Assembly (NCBI GenBank): GCA_029009035.1 | Contig: JAQXJQ010000015.1 | Span: 1 to 28,823, forward strand | Direction: 5' to 3' | Source: Oscillospiraceae bacterium | GTDB lineage: Bacteria > Bacillota > Clostridia > Oscillospirales > Oscillospiraceae | DNA: 28,823 bases | Shown here: piece by piece, positions 1 through 8,035 of the stretch | Position numbering within the stretch: the stretch's first letter is position 1 | How the letters are laid out: every line of letters starts with the position of its first letter | Program-made: the position numbers and the translations under genes | The notes under the pieces: generated by a model | The model's input: only the letters and a program-made list of their open reading frames with translations | The model's database searches: none | What the model was told of the DNA's origin: nothing

Positions 1-1499
1 CGGTTGATGCCCTTGACTTCGTTGACGATGCGCACGGAGATGCGGTCCAGCAGCTCATAGGGGATGCGGGCCCAGTCGGCAGTCATGAAGTCGTTGGTGG
101 TCACAGCGCGGAGGGCCAGCATATGGTCGTAGGTGCGGCCGTCACCCATCACGCCCACGGATCTGGTGTTGGTGAGCACGGCGAAATACTGGCTGATGTG
201 CTTGTCCCAACCGGCCTTGGCGATCTCATCGCGATAGATGAAGTCGGCCTCACGCAGCAGGTCGGCCTTCTCCTTGGTGATGTCGCCGATGATCCGGATG
301 GCCAGACCGGGACCGGGGAAGGGCTGGCGCATCACCAGATAGTCGGGCAGGCCCAGCTCCCGGCCCAGCTGACGCACCTCGTCCTTGAACAGAAGGTCCA
401 GAGGCTCCAGCACGCCCTTGAAGCGGGCCACCACCTCAGCGGGCAGCAGACGGTTATGATGGCTCTTGATCACATCGGCGTCGCCCTTGCCGGACTCGAT
501 CACATCGGGATAAATGGTGCCCTGGGCCAGATAGTCCCGGTTGGTGATGCCGAAGCGCTCGGCCTCGTCACGGAACACATAGCCGAACTCCGCACCGATG
601 ATGCGGCGCTTCTCCTGGGGGTCCTCCACCCCGGCCAGTTTGCTGAGGAACCGCTCCTCCGCGTCCACGCGGACAAAGTGGATACTCCACTTGGAGAAAG
701 CTTCCTCGATCTCGTCGCCCTCGTTCTTGCGCATGAGGCCGTGGTCCACGAACACGCAGGTCAGCCGGTCGCCGATGGCCTCGGCCAGCAGAGCGGCCAG
801 CACAGAGGAGTCCACGCCGCCGGACAGCGCCAGCAGCACGCGGCCGTCACCGATCTGCTCCCGCAGCGCGGCAACGGTACTCTTGCAAAAATCGCCCATG
901 CGCCAGCTGCCGGCGGCATGGCAGATGCGGTAGAGGAAGTTGCGGATCATATCGGAGCCGTACTGGGAGTGGTTGACCTCGGGGTGGAACTGCACGCCGT
1001 AGATCCCGCGCCGGGCATTGGCAATGCCCACGGTGGGGCAGGCTTTACTGTGGGCCACAAGCTCGAAGCCCTCAGGCACCTTTTCCATGTAGTCCCCATG
1101 GCTCATCCATGTGATGCTCTGACGGGGCAGGCCGTAGAACAGGTCGCAGGAGGGGTCAAAGAAGGTCTCGGTCTTGCCGTACTCACGGGCCTGGTCGCTC
1201 TCGGCGGCGGACACCCGGCCGCCCAGAGTGTGGGCGATGAGCTGGCAGCCGTAGCAAATGCCCAGCACAGGCACATTCAGATCAAAGATCGCAGGGTCGA
1301 CCTGAGGAGAGTCAGGCAGATAGACGCTGTTGGGGCCGCCGGTAAAGATAAAGCCGATGGGCTTTTTCGCCGCCAGCTCGGACACGGGGGTGGTATAGGG
1401 CAGCACCTCGCAGTACACATTGCACTCACGCACGCGGCGGGCGATGAGCTGGTTATACTGGCCACCGAAATCGAGAACAATGACACACTCATTTTTCAT
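1..1499 (-). CDS. guaA: GMP synthase (glutamine-hydrolysing), 3' end cut off by window
   Basis: Cytosolic enzyme that aminates XMP to GMP using glutamine and ATP, the last step of GMP synthesis. About 499 residues are visible; the final stretch (roughly 12-16 residues by family length) is outside the window. Residues 1 to about 190 are a class I glutamine amidotransferase domain, with nucleophile Cys82 in LGICYGCQ and the His/Glu pair in GVQFHPEV. The ATP pyrophosphatase part follows, with P-loop LLALSGGVDSSV, then the dimerisation domain with RQPFPGPGLAIRI. The start at 1499 (MKNECVIVLDFGGQYNQ) is preferred because a GAGG lies 8 nt upstream; an in-frame ATG at 1505 has that GAGG only 2 nt away. 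It is transcribed divergently from pyrG. No guanine riboswitch was seen in the short leader. Confidence 0.97.
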   Translation of the reverse strand, partial: MKNECVIVLDFGGQYNQLIARRVRECNVYCEVLPYTTPVSELAAKKPIGFIFTGGPNSVYLPDSPQVDPAIFDLNVPVLGICYGCQLIAHTLGGRVSAAESDQAREYGKTETFFDPSCDLFYGLPRQSITWMSHGDYMEKVPEGFELVAHSKACPTVGIANARRGIYGVQFHPEVNHSQYGSDMIRNFLYRICHAAGSWRMGDFCKSTVAALREQIGDGRVLLALSGGVDSSVLAALLAEAIGDRLTCVFVDHGLMRKNEGDEIEEAFSKWSIHFVRVDAEERFLSKLAGVEDPQEKRRIIGAEFGYVFRDEAERFGITNRDYLAQGTIYPDVIESGKGDADVIKSHHNRLLPAEVVARFKGVLEPLDLLFKDEVRQLGRELGLPDYLVMRQPFPGPGLAIRIIGDITKEKADLLREADFIYRDEIAKAGWDKHISQYFAVLTNTRSVGVMGDGRTYDHMLALRAVTTNDFMTADWARIPYELLDRISVRIVNEVKGIN

Positions 1500-1565
1500 C
1501 TGCATGACCTCACAATACAGGATGGGGCAAAAAAGGATACACCCCTTCATTTTATTACAGCGCGT

Positions 1566-1594
1566 ATTATATCAGCCGCGATTTTTTTCGTCAA
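1566..1594 (-). promoter_or_regulatory. sigma-A promoter for guaA
   Basis: On the minus strand a -35 TTGACG (1589-1594) and a perfect -10 TATAAT (1566-1571) are separated by exactly 17 bp. Transcription would start near 1559, giving a leader of about 60 nt before the guaA start. The leader has a short GGGG/CCCC pairing around a T-run but no riboswitch that I recognise. Confidence 0.8.
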
Positions 1595-1644
1595 GAACTT
1601 TTGCAACATCGCAGTTCATTTCCTGCAATATCCTGTGGTTTTTC

Positions 1645-1673
1645 TTGACAGCGGCCACATGGGAGCGTATAAT
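1645..1673 (+). promoter_or_regulatory. sigma-A promoter for pyrG-glmS-purB-purA
   Basis: A perfect consensus -35 TTGACA (1645-1650) and -10 TATAAT (1668-1673) are separated by 17 bp. The predicted start is around 1679-1681, about 130 nt before the pyrG ATG. This implies strong intrinsic promoter activity, with control probably placed downstream in the leader. Together with the guaA promoter it forms a back-to-back promoter pair within about 110 bp. Confidence 0.88.
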
Positions 1674-1683
1674 TGGCAAGTAA

Positions 1684-1743
1684 ACGAGGATGTTTATATC
1701 TGCGGGGATGGTGCATCCTCGTGGAAAAACATCCTCTTTTTTT
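1684..1743 (+). promoter_or_regulatory. candidate transcription attenuator in the pyrG leader
   Basis: Right after the predicted transcription start, two hairpins compete for the same 5' strand. Hairpin A pairs ACGAGGATG (1684-1692) with CATCCTCGT (1714-1722). Hairpin B pairs GAGGATGTTT (1686-1695) with AAACATCCTC (1727-1736) and is followed at once by seven T (1737-1743), the form of an intrinsic terminator. A third option pairs GGGGATG (1704-1710) with 1730-1736. A 25-codon reading frame starts at 1690 but has no well-spaced ribosome site. The Bacillus pyrG mechanism needs a GGG-initiated transcript, which is not seen here, so the sensed signal is unknown. Confidence 0.55.
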
Positions 1744-1808
1744 GTTTTTATGCGGACCCACGCCTGAGGGCGGCCGGTTTTCGCATTTGCGGGACAGGAG
1801 GATCATTT

Positions 1809-3410
1809 ATGAAGTGCGTAAAGTATATTTTTGTCACCGGCGGCGTAGTATCCGGATTGGGCAAAGGCATCACCGCGGCCTCCCTGGGACGGCTTCTGAA
1901 GTCCAGGGGGCTGAAGGTGGCAGCCCAGAAGCTGGATCCGTATATTAATGTAGACCCCGGCACCATGAGCCCCTATCAGCACGGCGAGGTTTATGTCACC
2001 GAGGACGGCGCGGAGACCGATCTCGATCTGGGCCACTATGAGCGCTTCATCAACGAGGACCTGAATATGTTCTCCAACCTCACCTCCGGCAAGGTCTATT
2101 GGAATGTGCTCAACAAAGAGCGCCGGGGGGAGTATCTGGGCGAGACTGTGCAGGTCATCCCCCACATCACCAACGAGATCAAGTCCTTCATCTACAATGT
2201 GGGCAAGAAGTCTGACGCCGACGTGGTCATCACCGAGGTGGGCGGCACCACCGGCGACATTGAGAGCCAGCCCTTCCTGGAGGCCATCCGTCAGGTGGGT
2301 CTGGAGGTGGGCCGGGAGAACTCCCTCTATATCCATGTCACCCTCGTCCCCTTCCTCCGCGGCTCCAACGAGCACAAGACCAAGCCCACCCAGCACTCCG
2401 TGAAGGAGCTGCAGGGCATGGGCATCAACCCCGACATCATCGTGCTGCGCTGCGATGAGCCTCTGGAGGAGAGCATCTTCCGGAAGATCGCGCTGTTCTG
2501 CAATGTGAAGCAGGACTGTGTCATCGAGAATATCACCATCCCCGTGCTCTACGAAGCCCCCCTCATGCTGGAAAAGGGCGGATTTTCCGACATCGTCTGC
2601 CGGGAGCTGAACATTGAAGCTCCCCCCTGCGACCTCAGCGGCTGGCAGGCCATGGTGGAACGCATCGAAGCCCGCTCCAAAAGCGTTTCCATCGCCATCG
2701 TGGGCAAGTATGTTCAGCTTCACGACGCCTACCTCTCTGTGGCGGAGGCCCTGCGTCACGCCGGATATGAGCACGGCTGCTTTGTGGATATCCAGTGGAT
2801 CGACTCTGAGACCGTGACCGCAGACAATGTGGACCAGATCCTGGCGGGCTGCCACGGCGTCATCGTGCCCGGCGGCTTCGGCGGACGGGGCATCGAGGGT
2901 AAGATCGTCACCGCAGATTACTGCCGGCGGACCAACCTCCCCTATCTGGGGATCTGTCTGGGAATGCAGGTGGCGGTCATCGCCTTTGCCCGCAGCGTCT
3001 GCGGTCTCAGCGACGCCAACTCCAGAGAGTTCGACGAGGGCAGCGCCCACAAGGTCATCGACTTTCTCCCCGATCAGAGCGATGAGACCAATAAGGGCGG
3101 CACCCTTCGTCTGGGCGCCTACCCCTGCAAGGTGACGGAGGGTTCCGTGATGCACCGGTGCTACGGCAAGGATCTCATCTCCGAGCGCCACCGCCACCGC
3201 TATGAATTCAACAACGACTACCGGGACCTCCTCTCCGGCGCCGGTCTGGTCATCAGCGGCACCTCCCCCGATGACTACATCGTGGAAACGGTGGAGATCC
3301 CCGAAAACGATTTTTATGTGGCGGTCCAGTTCCACCCGGAATTCAAGAGCCGTCCCAACCGGCCCCACCCCCTGTTCCTGGGTCTGGTAGAGGCCGCACT
3401 GAAAAAGTAA
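1809..3410 (+). CDS. pyrG: CTP synthase
   Basis: Converts UTP, ATP and glutamine to CTP in the cytosol; the functional form in the family is a tetramer. It is 533 residues, the usual length. The N-terminal amidoligase domain begins KYIFVTGGVVSGLGKG, contains GGTTGDIESQPFLEA, and ends near residue 265. The C-terminal glutamine amidotransferase domain has PGGFGGRG as oxyanion loop, nucleophile Cys383 in YLGICLGMQ, and His509/Glu511 in VQFHPEF. The start at 1809 follows an AGGAGG-type ribosome site 7 nt upstream. The open frame continues far upstream, but that part is antisense to guaA and is not pyrG. It is first gene of a four-gene run; glmS follows after 20 bp. Confidence 0.98.
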   Translation: MKCVKYIFVTGGVVSGLGKGITAASLGRLLKSRGLKVAAQKLDPYINVDPGTMSPYQHGEVYVTEDGAETDLDLGHYERFINEDLNMFSNLTSGKVYWNVLNKERRGEYLGETVQVIPHITNEIKSFIYNVGKKSDADVVITEVGGTTGDIESQPFLEAIRQVGLEVGRENSLYIHVTLVPFLRGSNEHKTKPTQHSVKELQGMGINPDIIVLRCDEPLEESIFRKIALFCNVKQDCVIENITIPVLYEAPLMLEKGGFSDIVCRELNIEAPPCDLSGWQAMVERIEARSKSVSIAIVGKYVQLHDAYLSVAEALRHAGYEHGCFVDIQWIDSETVTADNVDQILAGCHGVIVPGGFGGRGIEGKIVTADYCRRTNLPYLGICLGMQVAVIAFARSVCGLSDANSREFDEGSAHKVIDFLPDQSDETNKGGTLRLGAYPCKVTEGSVMHRCYGKDLISERHRHRYEFNNDYRDLLSGAGLVISGTSPDDYIVETVEIPENDFYVAVQFHPEFKSRPNRPHPLFLGLVEAALKK

Positions 3411-3430
3411 GCGAAGGGAGCACCCCTATT

Positions 3431-5254
3431 ATGTGCGGAATTGTGGGTTACACAGGCAGCAGCAGCGCCGTGCCCGTTCTGCTCAGCGGTCTGAAGCGGT
3501 TGGAGTACCGCGGATACGACTCTGCGGGCATCGCTGTGAATACCGGCGGCAGCCTGCAGATGGTCAAGGCCAGCGGGCATCTGGAGCACCTTATGGAGCG
3601 GCTCAAGTCCACCCCCCTGTCCGGCACGTCCGGCATCGGGCACACCCGATGGGCCACTCACGGCGCGCCCACTGATATCAACGCTCACCCCCATATGTCC
3701 AACGACGGACAGTTTGCGGTGGTGCACAACGGCATCATCGAAAACTACGCCCAGCTCCGGGAGGAGCTGACGGAAAACGGCTTTCAGTTCTCCAGTGAGA
3801 CCGACACGGAAGTGATCGTCCATCTCCTGGAGTATTACGATCAGGGCGACCCAAAGGTGGCGGTGATGAAAGCCGCCTCCCGGCTGGAAGGCTCCTACGC
3901 CCTGGGCGTGGTGTGCGCCCGGTTCCCCGACACGCTGTACACCGCCCGCCTGTCCTCCCCCCTCATTCTGGGTGTGGGCATCGGAGAGAGCTTCTTCGCC
4001 TCCGATGTGACGGCGCTGGTGAGGCACACCAAAAATGTCATCTACATGGAGGACGGCGAGTTCGCCTGCATCACCCCCCGGGGGATCGAGGTCTTTGACT
4101 CCACCGGCGCTCCCATCAGGAAAACCGTCTCCCGTGTGGCGTGGGACGTGGAGGCGGCGGAAAAGGGCGGCTACGACCATTTCATGCTCAAGGAGATCAT
4201 GGAGCAGCCCAGAGCGCTGAAGCTCACCATTGAGCCCCGCATCCGGGACGGACGCATCGTGCTGGACGAGTTTGAGTCCTTCCGCGCTCAGCTTCCCAAC
4301 ATCCGCAAGGTGGTCATCACCGCCTGCGGTTCCGCTTATCACGCCGGATGCGTGGGCCGCTATGTCATCGAGCAGCTGTGCCGCATCCCGGTGGAGGCCG
4401 AGCTTGCCAGCGAGCTGCGCTACCGCAACCCCATTATCGACAGCAGCACCCTGCTCATCGTGGTCTCCCAATCCGGCGAGACCGCCGATACCATTGCAGC
4501 CCTCAAAGAGTGCAAGGCCCGGGGCGCCACCGTCCTGGCGGTGGTCAATGTGGTGGGCAGCACCATCGCCAAGCTGGCCGACTATGTGCTCTACACCTGG
4601 GCCGGACCGGAGATCGCCGTAGCCACCACCAAAGGATACACCACTCAGGTGGCGGTGCTTGACCTTTTCGCCGTCTGGGCAGCCGAAGCGCTGGGCACCA
4701 TCTCCGCCCAATCCTGCGCAGACTATGTGAAGCAGCTGCTCTCCCTGCCCGAACGGGCTCAGAGAGCCATCGACCTCAACCCCGGCATACCCGCGCTGGC
4801 CCGGCAGTACAAAGCTGCCGACGCCATGTTCTTCATCGGCAGAAACATCGACTATGCCATCTGTCTGGAGGGTTCCCTGAAGCTGAAGGAGATCTCCTAC
4901 ATCCACTCGGAGGCCTATGCCGCCGGCGAGCTGAAGCACGGCACCATCGCCCTCATTGACGAAGGCCGGCTGGTGGTAGCGCTGGCCTGCCAGGAGGCGC
5001 TCTTTGACAAGATGATGTCCAATGTCCGGGAGGTCAAGGCCCGGGGCGCCCAGGTGCTGGCCGCCGCGCTGGAGGGCAACCGCCGCATCCTGTCCCAGGC
5101 GGACGACGTGCTCTACATCCCCGACACCGATCCTCTGTTCCTGGCGATCCCCGAGATCATTCCCCTGCAGCTGTTTGCCTACTACATGGCCAGGGAAAAC
5201 GGCTGCGATATTGATAAGCCCAAAAATCTGGCCAAATCTGTCACTGTGGAGTAA
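3431..5254 (+). CDS. glmS: glutamine--fructose-6-phosphate aminotransferase (isomerising)
   Basis: Makes glucosamine-6-phosphate from fructose-6-phosphate and glutamine, the entry step to UDP-GlcNAc and peptidoglycan. It is 607 residues, normal for the family. The N-terminal glutaminase domain starts MCGIVGYTG with Cys2 as nucleophile and contains the GYDSAGIAV motif. Two SIS sugar-isomerase domains follow (about residues 285-425 and 455-590), including the VSQSGETADT motif. The C-terminal tail ends KNLAKSVTVE, as is typical. GGGAG lies 10 nt before the start. No glmS ribozyme can fit: only 20 bp separate it from pyrG, so control must come from the shared transcript. Confidence 0.98.
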   Translation: MCGIVGYTGSSSAVPVLLSGLKRLEYRGYDSAGIAVNTGGSLQMVKASGHLEHLMERLKSTPLSGTSGIGHTRWATHGAPTDINAHPHMSNDGQFAVVHNGIIENYAQLREELTENGFQFSSETDTEVIVHLLEYYDQGDPKVAVMKAASRLEGSYALGVVCARFPDTLYTARLSSPLILGVGIGESFFASDVTALVRHTKNVIYMEDGEFACITPRGIEVFDSTGAPIRKTVSRVAWDVEAAEKGGYDHFMLKEIMEQPRALKLTIEPRIRDGRIVLDEFESFRAQLPNIRKVVITACGSAYHAGCVGRYVIEQLCRIPVEAELASELRYRNPIIDSSTLLIVVSQSGETADTIAALKECKARGATVLAVVNVVGSTIAKLADYVLYTWAGPEIAVATTKGYTTQVAVLDLFAVWAAEALGTISAQSCADYVKQLLSLPERAQRAIDLNPGIPALARQYKAADAMFFIGRNIDYAICLEGSLKLKEISYIHSEAYAAGELKHGTIALIDEGRLVVALACQEALFDKMMSNVREVKARGAQVLAAALEGNRRILSQADDVLYIPDTDPLFLAIPEIIPLQLFAYYMARENGCDIDKPKNLAKSVTVE

Positions 5255-5259
5255 AGAAT

Positions 5260-6690
5260 ATGAAAAGCACTTACGAAAGTCCCCTCTGCAGCCGCTATGC
5301 CACAAAGGAGATGCAGTATATCTTCTCCCCCGACTTCAAGTTCTCCACCTGGCGCAAGCTGTGGATCGCCCTGGCGGAGAGCGAGCAGGAGCTGGGTCTG
5401 CCCATCACCGACGCACAAATCGCAGAGATGCGGCAGCACATCTATGACATCGACTACGACAAGGCGGCGGAGTATGAGCGCAAGCTGCGCCACGATGTGA
5501 TGGCCCATGTCCACACCTTCGGCGAGCTGTGCCCCACCGCGAAGCCCATTATCCATCTGGGGGCCACCAGCTGCTATGTGGGCGACAACACCGATGTGAT
5601 CCAGATGCGGGAAGCGCTGCTGCAGATCAAGAAGCTGCTGGTCAACGCCATGGCAGCCCTCTCGGACTTTGCCCGCCGATGGAAGGACACCCCCACCCTG
5701 GCCTACACCCACTTCCAGGCCGCTCAACCCACTACCGTTGGAAAGCGTGCCACCCTGTGGCTGCAGGATCTGGCCATGGACTATGAGCGGCTGGAGTATG
5801 AGCTCTCCCACCTGAAGCTGCTGGGCTGCAAGGGCACCACCGGCACCTGCGCCAGCTTCCTGGAGCTTTTCGAGGGCGACCGTGACAAAGTGCGTCAGGT
5901 GGAGGAGAAGATCGCCGCAAAAATGGGCTTTGACGCCTGCATGCCCGTCTCCGGCCAGACCTATTCCCGCAAGGTGGACGCCTTTGTGCTCAACGTGCTC
6001 TCCGGCATTGCCCAGAGCTGCCACAAGATGGGCAACGACATCCGCCTGCTGGCCCATATGAAGGAATTTGACGAGCCCTTCGAGACCAATCAGATCGGTT
6101 CCTCCGCCATGGCCTACAAGCGCAATCCCATGCGGTGCGAGCGCATCTGCTCTCTGGCCCGCTATGTGATCAACGACAGCAAGAACGCCGCCGACACCGC
6201 CGCGGTGCAGTGGCTGGAGCGCACCCTGGATGACTCCGCCAACCGCCGCATCGCCATCCCCGAGGCGTTCCTGGCCACCGACGCCATCCTGACCCTGGTG
6301 TCCAATGTGATCTCCGGCGGCACCGTCTACCCGAAGGTGACGGAAAAGCACCTGAAGGAAGAACTGCCCTTCATGGCCACCGAAAACCTGCTCATGGACG
6401 CGGTGGCCCGGGGCGGCGACCGGCAGGAACTTCACGAGGTCATCCGCCAGTGCTCCCAGCAGGCGGCAGCCAGAGTCAAGCTGGAGGGCGGCGACAACAA
6501 CCTGCTGGAGCTGCTCGCCCGGGATGAGCGCTTCGATCTCAGCAAAGAGAACCTCGGCGAGGTTCTGGACATCAACAAGTTCGTGGGCTGCGCTCCGGAG
6601 CAGACCGAGGGTTTCCTGAAGGAGTATATCGACCCCATTCTGGATGAAAACAAGGACCTTCTCGGCATGACTGCCGAAGTCCGGGTATAA
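5260..6690 (+). CDS. purB: adenylosuccinate lyase
   Basis: Acts twice in purine synthesis: it splits SAICAR to AICAR and adenylosuccinate to AMP, releasing fumarate. It is 476 residues, all-helical fumarase/aspartase superfamily. The family signature GSSAMAYKRNPMRCE lies at about residues 280-295 and contains the catalytic serine loop. The HLGATSCYVGDNTD and TYSRKVD regions provide the catalytic histidine and other active-site positions expected of the family. Only 5 bp separate it from glmS, and its GGAG ribosome site lies inside the last glmS codons, which suggests translational coupling. purA follows 18 bp later. Confidence 0.97.
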   Translation: MKSTYESPLCSRYATKEMQYIFSPDFKFSTWRKLWIALAESEQELGLPITDAQIAEMRQHIYDIDYDKAAEYERKLRHDVMAHVHTFGELCPTAKPIIHLGATSCYVGDNTDVIQMREALLQIKKLLVNAMAALSDFARRWKDTPTLAYTHFQAAQPTTVGKRATLWLQDLAMDYERLEYELSHLKLLGCKGTTGTCASFLELFEGDRDKVRQVEEKIAAKMGFDACMPVSGQTYSRKVDAFVLNVLSGIAQSCHKMGNDIRLLAHMKEFDEPFETNQIGSSAMAYKRNPMRCERICSLARYVINDSKNAADTAAVQWLERTLDDSANRRIAIPEAFLATDAILTLVSNVISGGTVYPKVTEKHLKEELPFMATENLLMDAVARGGDRQELHEVIRQCSQQAAARVKLEGGDNNLLELLARDERFDLSKENLGEVLDINKFVGCAPEQTEGFLKEYIDPILDENKDLLGMTAEVRV

Positions 6691-6708
6691 ATAGAGGAGG
6701 CTTTCCGT

Positions 6709-7980
6709 ATGCTGACAGCAATCGTGGGAATTAACTGGGGTGACGAGGGCAAGGGCCGCATGGTGGACCTGCTCAGCTCCCGCTATGATGTGGTCATCCG
6801 TTATCAGGGCGGCAACAACGCCGGTCACACCGTCATCAATGAAAAGGGCAAGTTCATTCTGAACCTGCTCCCCTCCGGCATCCTCCGGGATGAGACCGTC
6901 AATGTGATGGGTCCCGGCATGGTCATCGACACAGAGCATCTCTTCCACGAGATCGCCGCTCTGCGGGATAAGGGCATTGAGATCACCCCCCGCCATCTGG
7001 TCATCAGCGACCGTGCTACCATCTGTATGCCCTATCATAAAATGCTGGATGTTCTGGAGGAAGACCGTCTGGCGGACAAGAAGTTCGGTTCCACCCGCCG
7101 GGGCATAGCTCCGGTCTACGCGGACAAGTATATGAAAAAGACCCTCCGCATGGGCGACCTGCTCTCCCCCGACACGCTGAAGGCGAAGCTGGCAGACCTG
7201 CTGGAGTGGAAGAACCTGTTCATCGTCAACGGCTACGGCCATGAGCCTGTCACCGTGGACGCCATGTATCAGTGGCTCATGGACTACGCCATGCCCTTCG
7301 CCCCCTATGTGAAGGACACCACCCGCTACCTCAACGACGCCATCGACAGCGGCAAGTCCGTGATGTTTGAGGCGCAGCTGGGCGCGCTGCGTGACATCGA
7401 CTTTGGCATCTACCCCTACACCTCTTCCTCCTCCACCATCGCCGCCTACGCCCCCATCGGTGCGGGCATCCCGTCCAGGAAGCTGGACAATGTGGTGGGC
7501 ATCATGAAGGCCTACTCCAGCTGCGTGGGCGAGGGCCCCTACACCTGCGAGCTGTTCGGCGCTGAGGCCGACGCCCTGCGTGAGGCCGGCGGCGAGTACG
7601 GCGCCGCCACCGGACGCCCCCGCCGCGTGGGCGGCTTTGATGTGGTGGCCTCCCGCTACGGCGTGCTGATGCAGGGTGCCGATGAGATCGCCCTCACCAA
7701 GCTGGACGTGCTGTCCTACCTGGATCAGATCCCCGTGTGCGTGGCCTACGAGGTGGACGGTCAGCGGGTGGACGACTTCCCCAGCGGCGACGCGCTGGTG
7801 CGTGCCAAGCCGGTGTACGAGTATCTCCCCGGCTGGAAGTGCGATATCTCCGGCTGCCGCAGCTTCGCAGAGCTGCCCAAGGCTGCTCAGGACTATGTGA
7901 AGTATATTGCCGACACTGTGGGCTGCAAGATCCGCTATGTCTCCGTGGGCGCCGGACGGGACGAGTACTTCGAGATGTAA
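6709..7980 (+). CDS. purA: adenylosuccinate synthetase
   Basis: GTP-dependent joining of IMP and aspartate to adenylosuccinate, the substrate that PurB then splits to AMP. It is 423 residues. The phosphate loop WGDEGKGR near residues 10-17 contains catalytic Asp12, and GHT contains His40. The IMP-binding loop reads FGSTRRGIAPVYADK rather than the more common GTTGRGIGPAY, a sequence variant whose effect I cannot judge. TGRPRRVGGFD lies in the C-terminal half. The GAGGAGG ribosome site is well placed. It is the last gene of the pyrG operon and ends 7 bp before the terminator stem. Confidence 0.97.
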   Translation: MLTAIVGINWGDEGKGRMVDLLSSRYDVVIRYQGGNNAGHTVINEKGKFILNLLPSGILRDETVNVMGPGMVIDTEHLFHEIAALRDKGIEITPRHLVISDRATICMPYHKMLDVLEEDRLADKKFGSTRRGIAPVYADKYMKKTLRMGDLLSPDTLKAKLADLLEWKNLFIVNGYGHEPVTVDAMYQWLMDYAMPFAPYVKDTTRYLNDAIDSGKSVMFEAQLGALRDIDFGIYPYTSSSSTIAAYAPIGAGIPSRKLDNVVGIMKAYSSCVGEGPYTCELFGAEADALREAGGEYGAATGRPRRVGGFDVVASRYGVLMQGADEIALTKLDVLSYLDQIPVCVAYEVDGQRVDDFPSGDALVRAKPVYEYLPGWKCDISGCRSFAELPKAAQDYVKYIADTVGCKIRYVSVGAGRDEYFEM

Positions 7981-7987
7981 GAAACAC

Positions 7988-8023
7988 AAAAAACCTGCTC
8001 CGAGAGCTCGGAGCAGGTTTTTT
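7988..8023. terminator. bidirectional intrinsic terminator between purA and the ATP-grasp gene
   Basis: A 15-bp perfect inverted repeat (AACCTGCTCCGA against TCGGAGCAGGTT plus flanking A/T pairs) has a GAGC loop, an A-run on the left and a T-run on the right. It can end purA transcription on plus and the esterase/ATP-grasp operon on minus, whose last stop codon is at 8036. Confidence 0.93.
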
Positions 8024-8035
8024 CATTGCTTGTAT

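Noticed and set aside
1500..1565. Guanine riboswitch before guaA
   Set aside because: The leader is about 60 nt and lacks the three-way junction pattern; only a short GGGG/CCCC pairing is present.
1674..1743. Bacillus-type CTP-sensing by G reiteration in the pyrG leader
   Set aside because: The predicted transcript does not start with GGG, and the 5' terminator strand is purine-rich (GAGGATG), so added G residues could not pair with it.
1690..1767. 25-codon leader peptide in the pyrG leader
   Set aside because: The GAGG is directly against the ATG with no spacing, and the peptide has no run of a regulatory amino acid.
123..1808. N-terminal extension of pyrG, which is open to 123
   Set aside because: The extension is antisense to guaA and crosses the pyrG promoter and attenuator; the true start at 1809 has a ribosome site and the family N-terminus.
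3411..3430. glmS ribozyme before glmS
   Set aside because: Only 20 bp separate pyrG from glmS, too little for the ribozyme core.
5182..7989. A 935-codon open frame on minus, antisense to purB and purA, and similar long antisense frames at 1803-3368, 3314-5305, 7907-10054, 11004-13109, 19376-21949 and 24668-26611
   Set aside because: They lie opposite well-identified genes, have His/Gly/Leu/Val-rich low-complexity translations with no motifs, and arise from GC-rich codon third positions.
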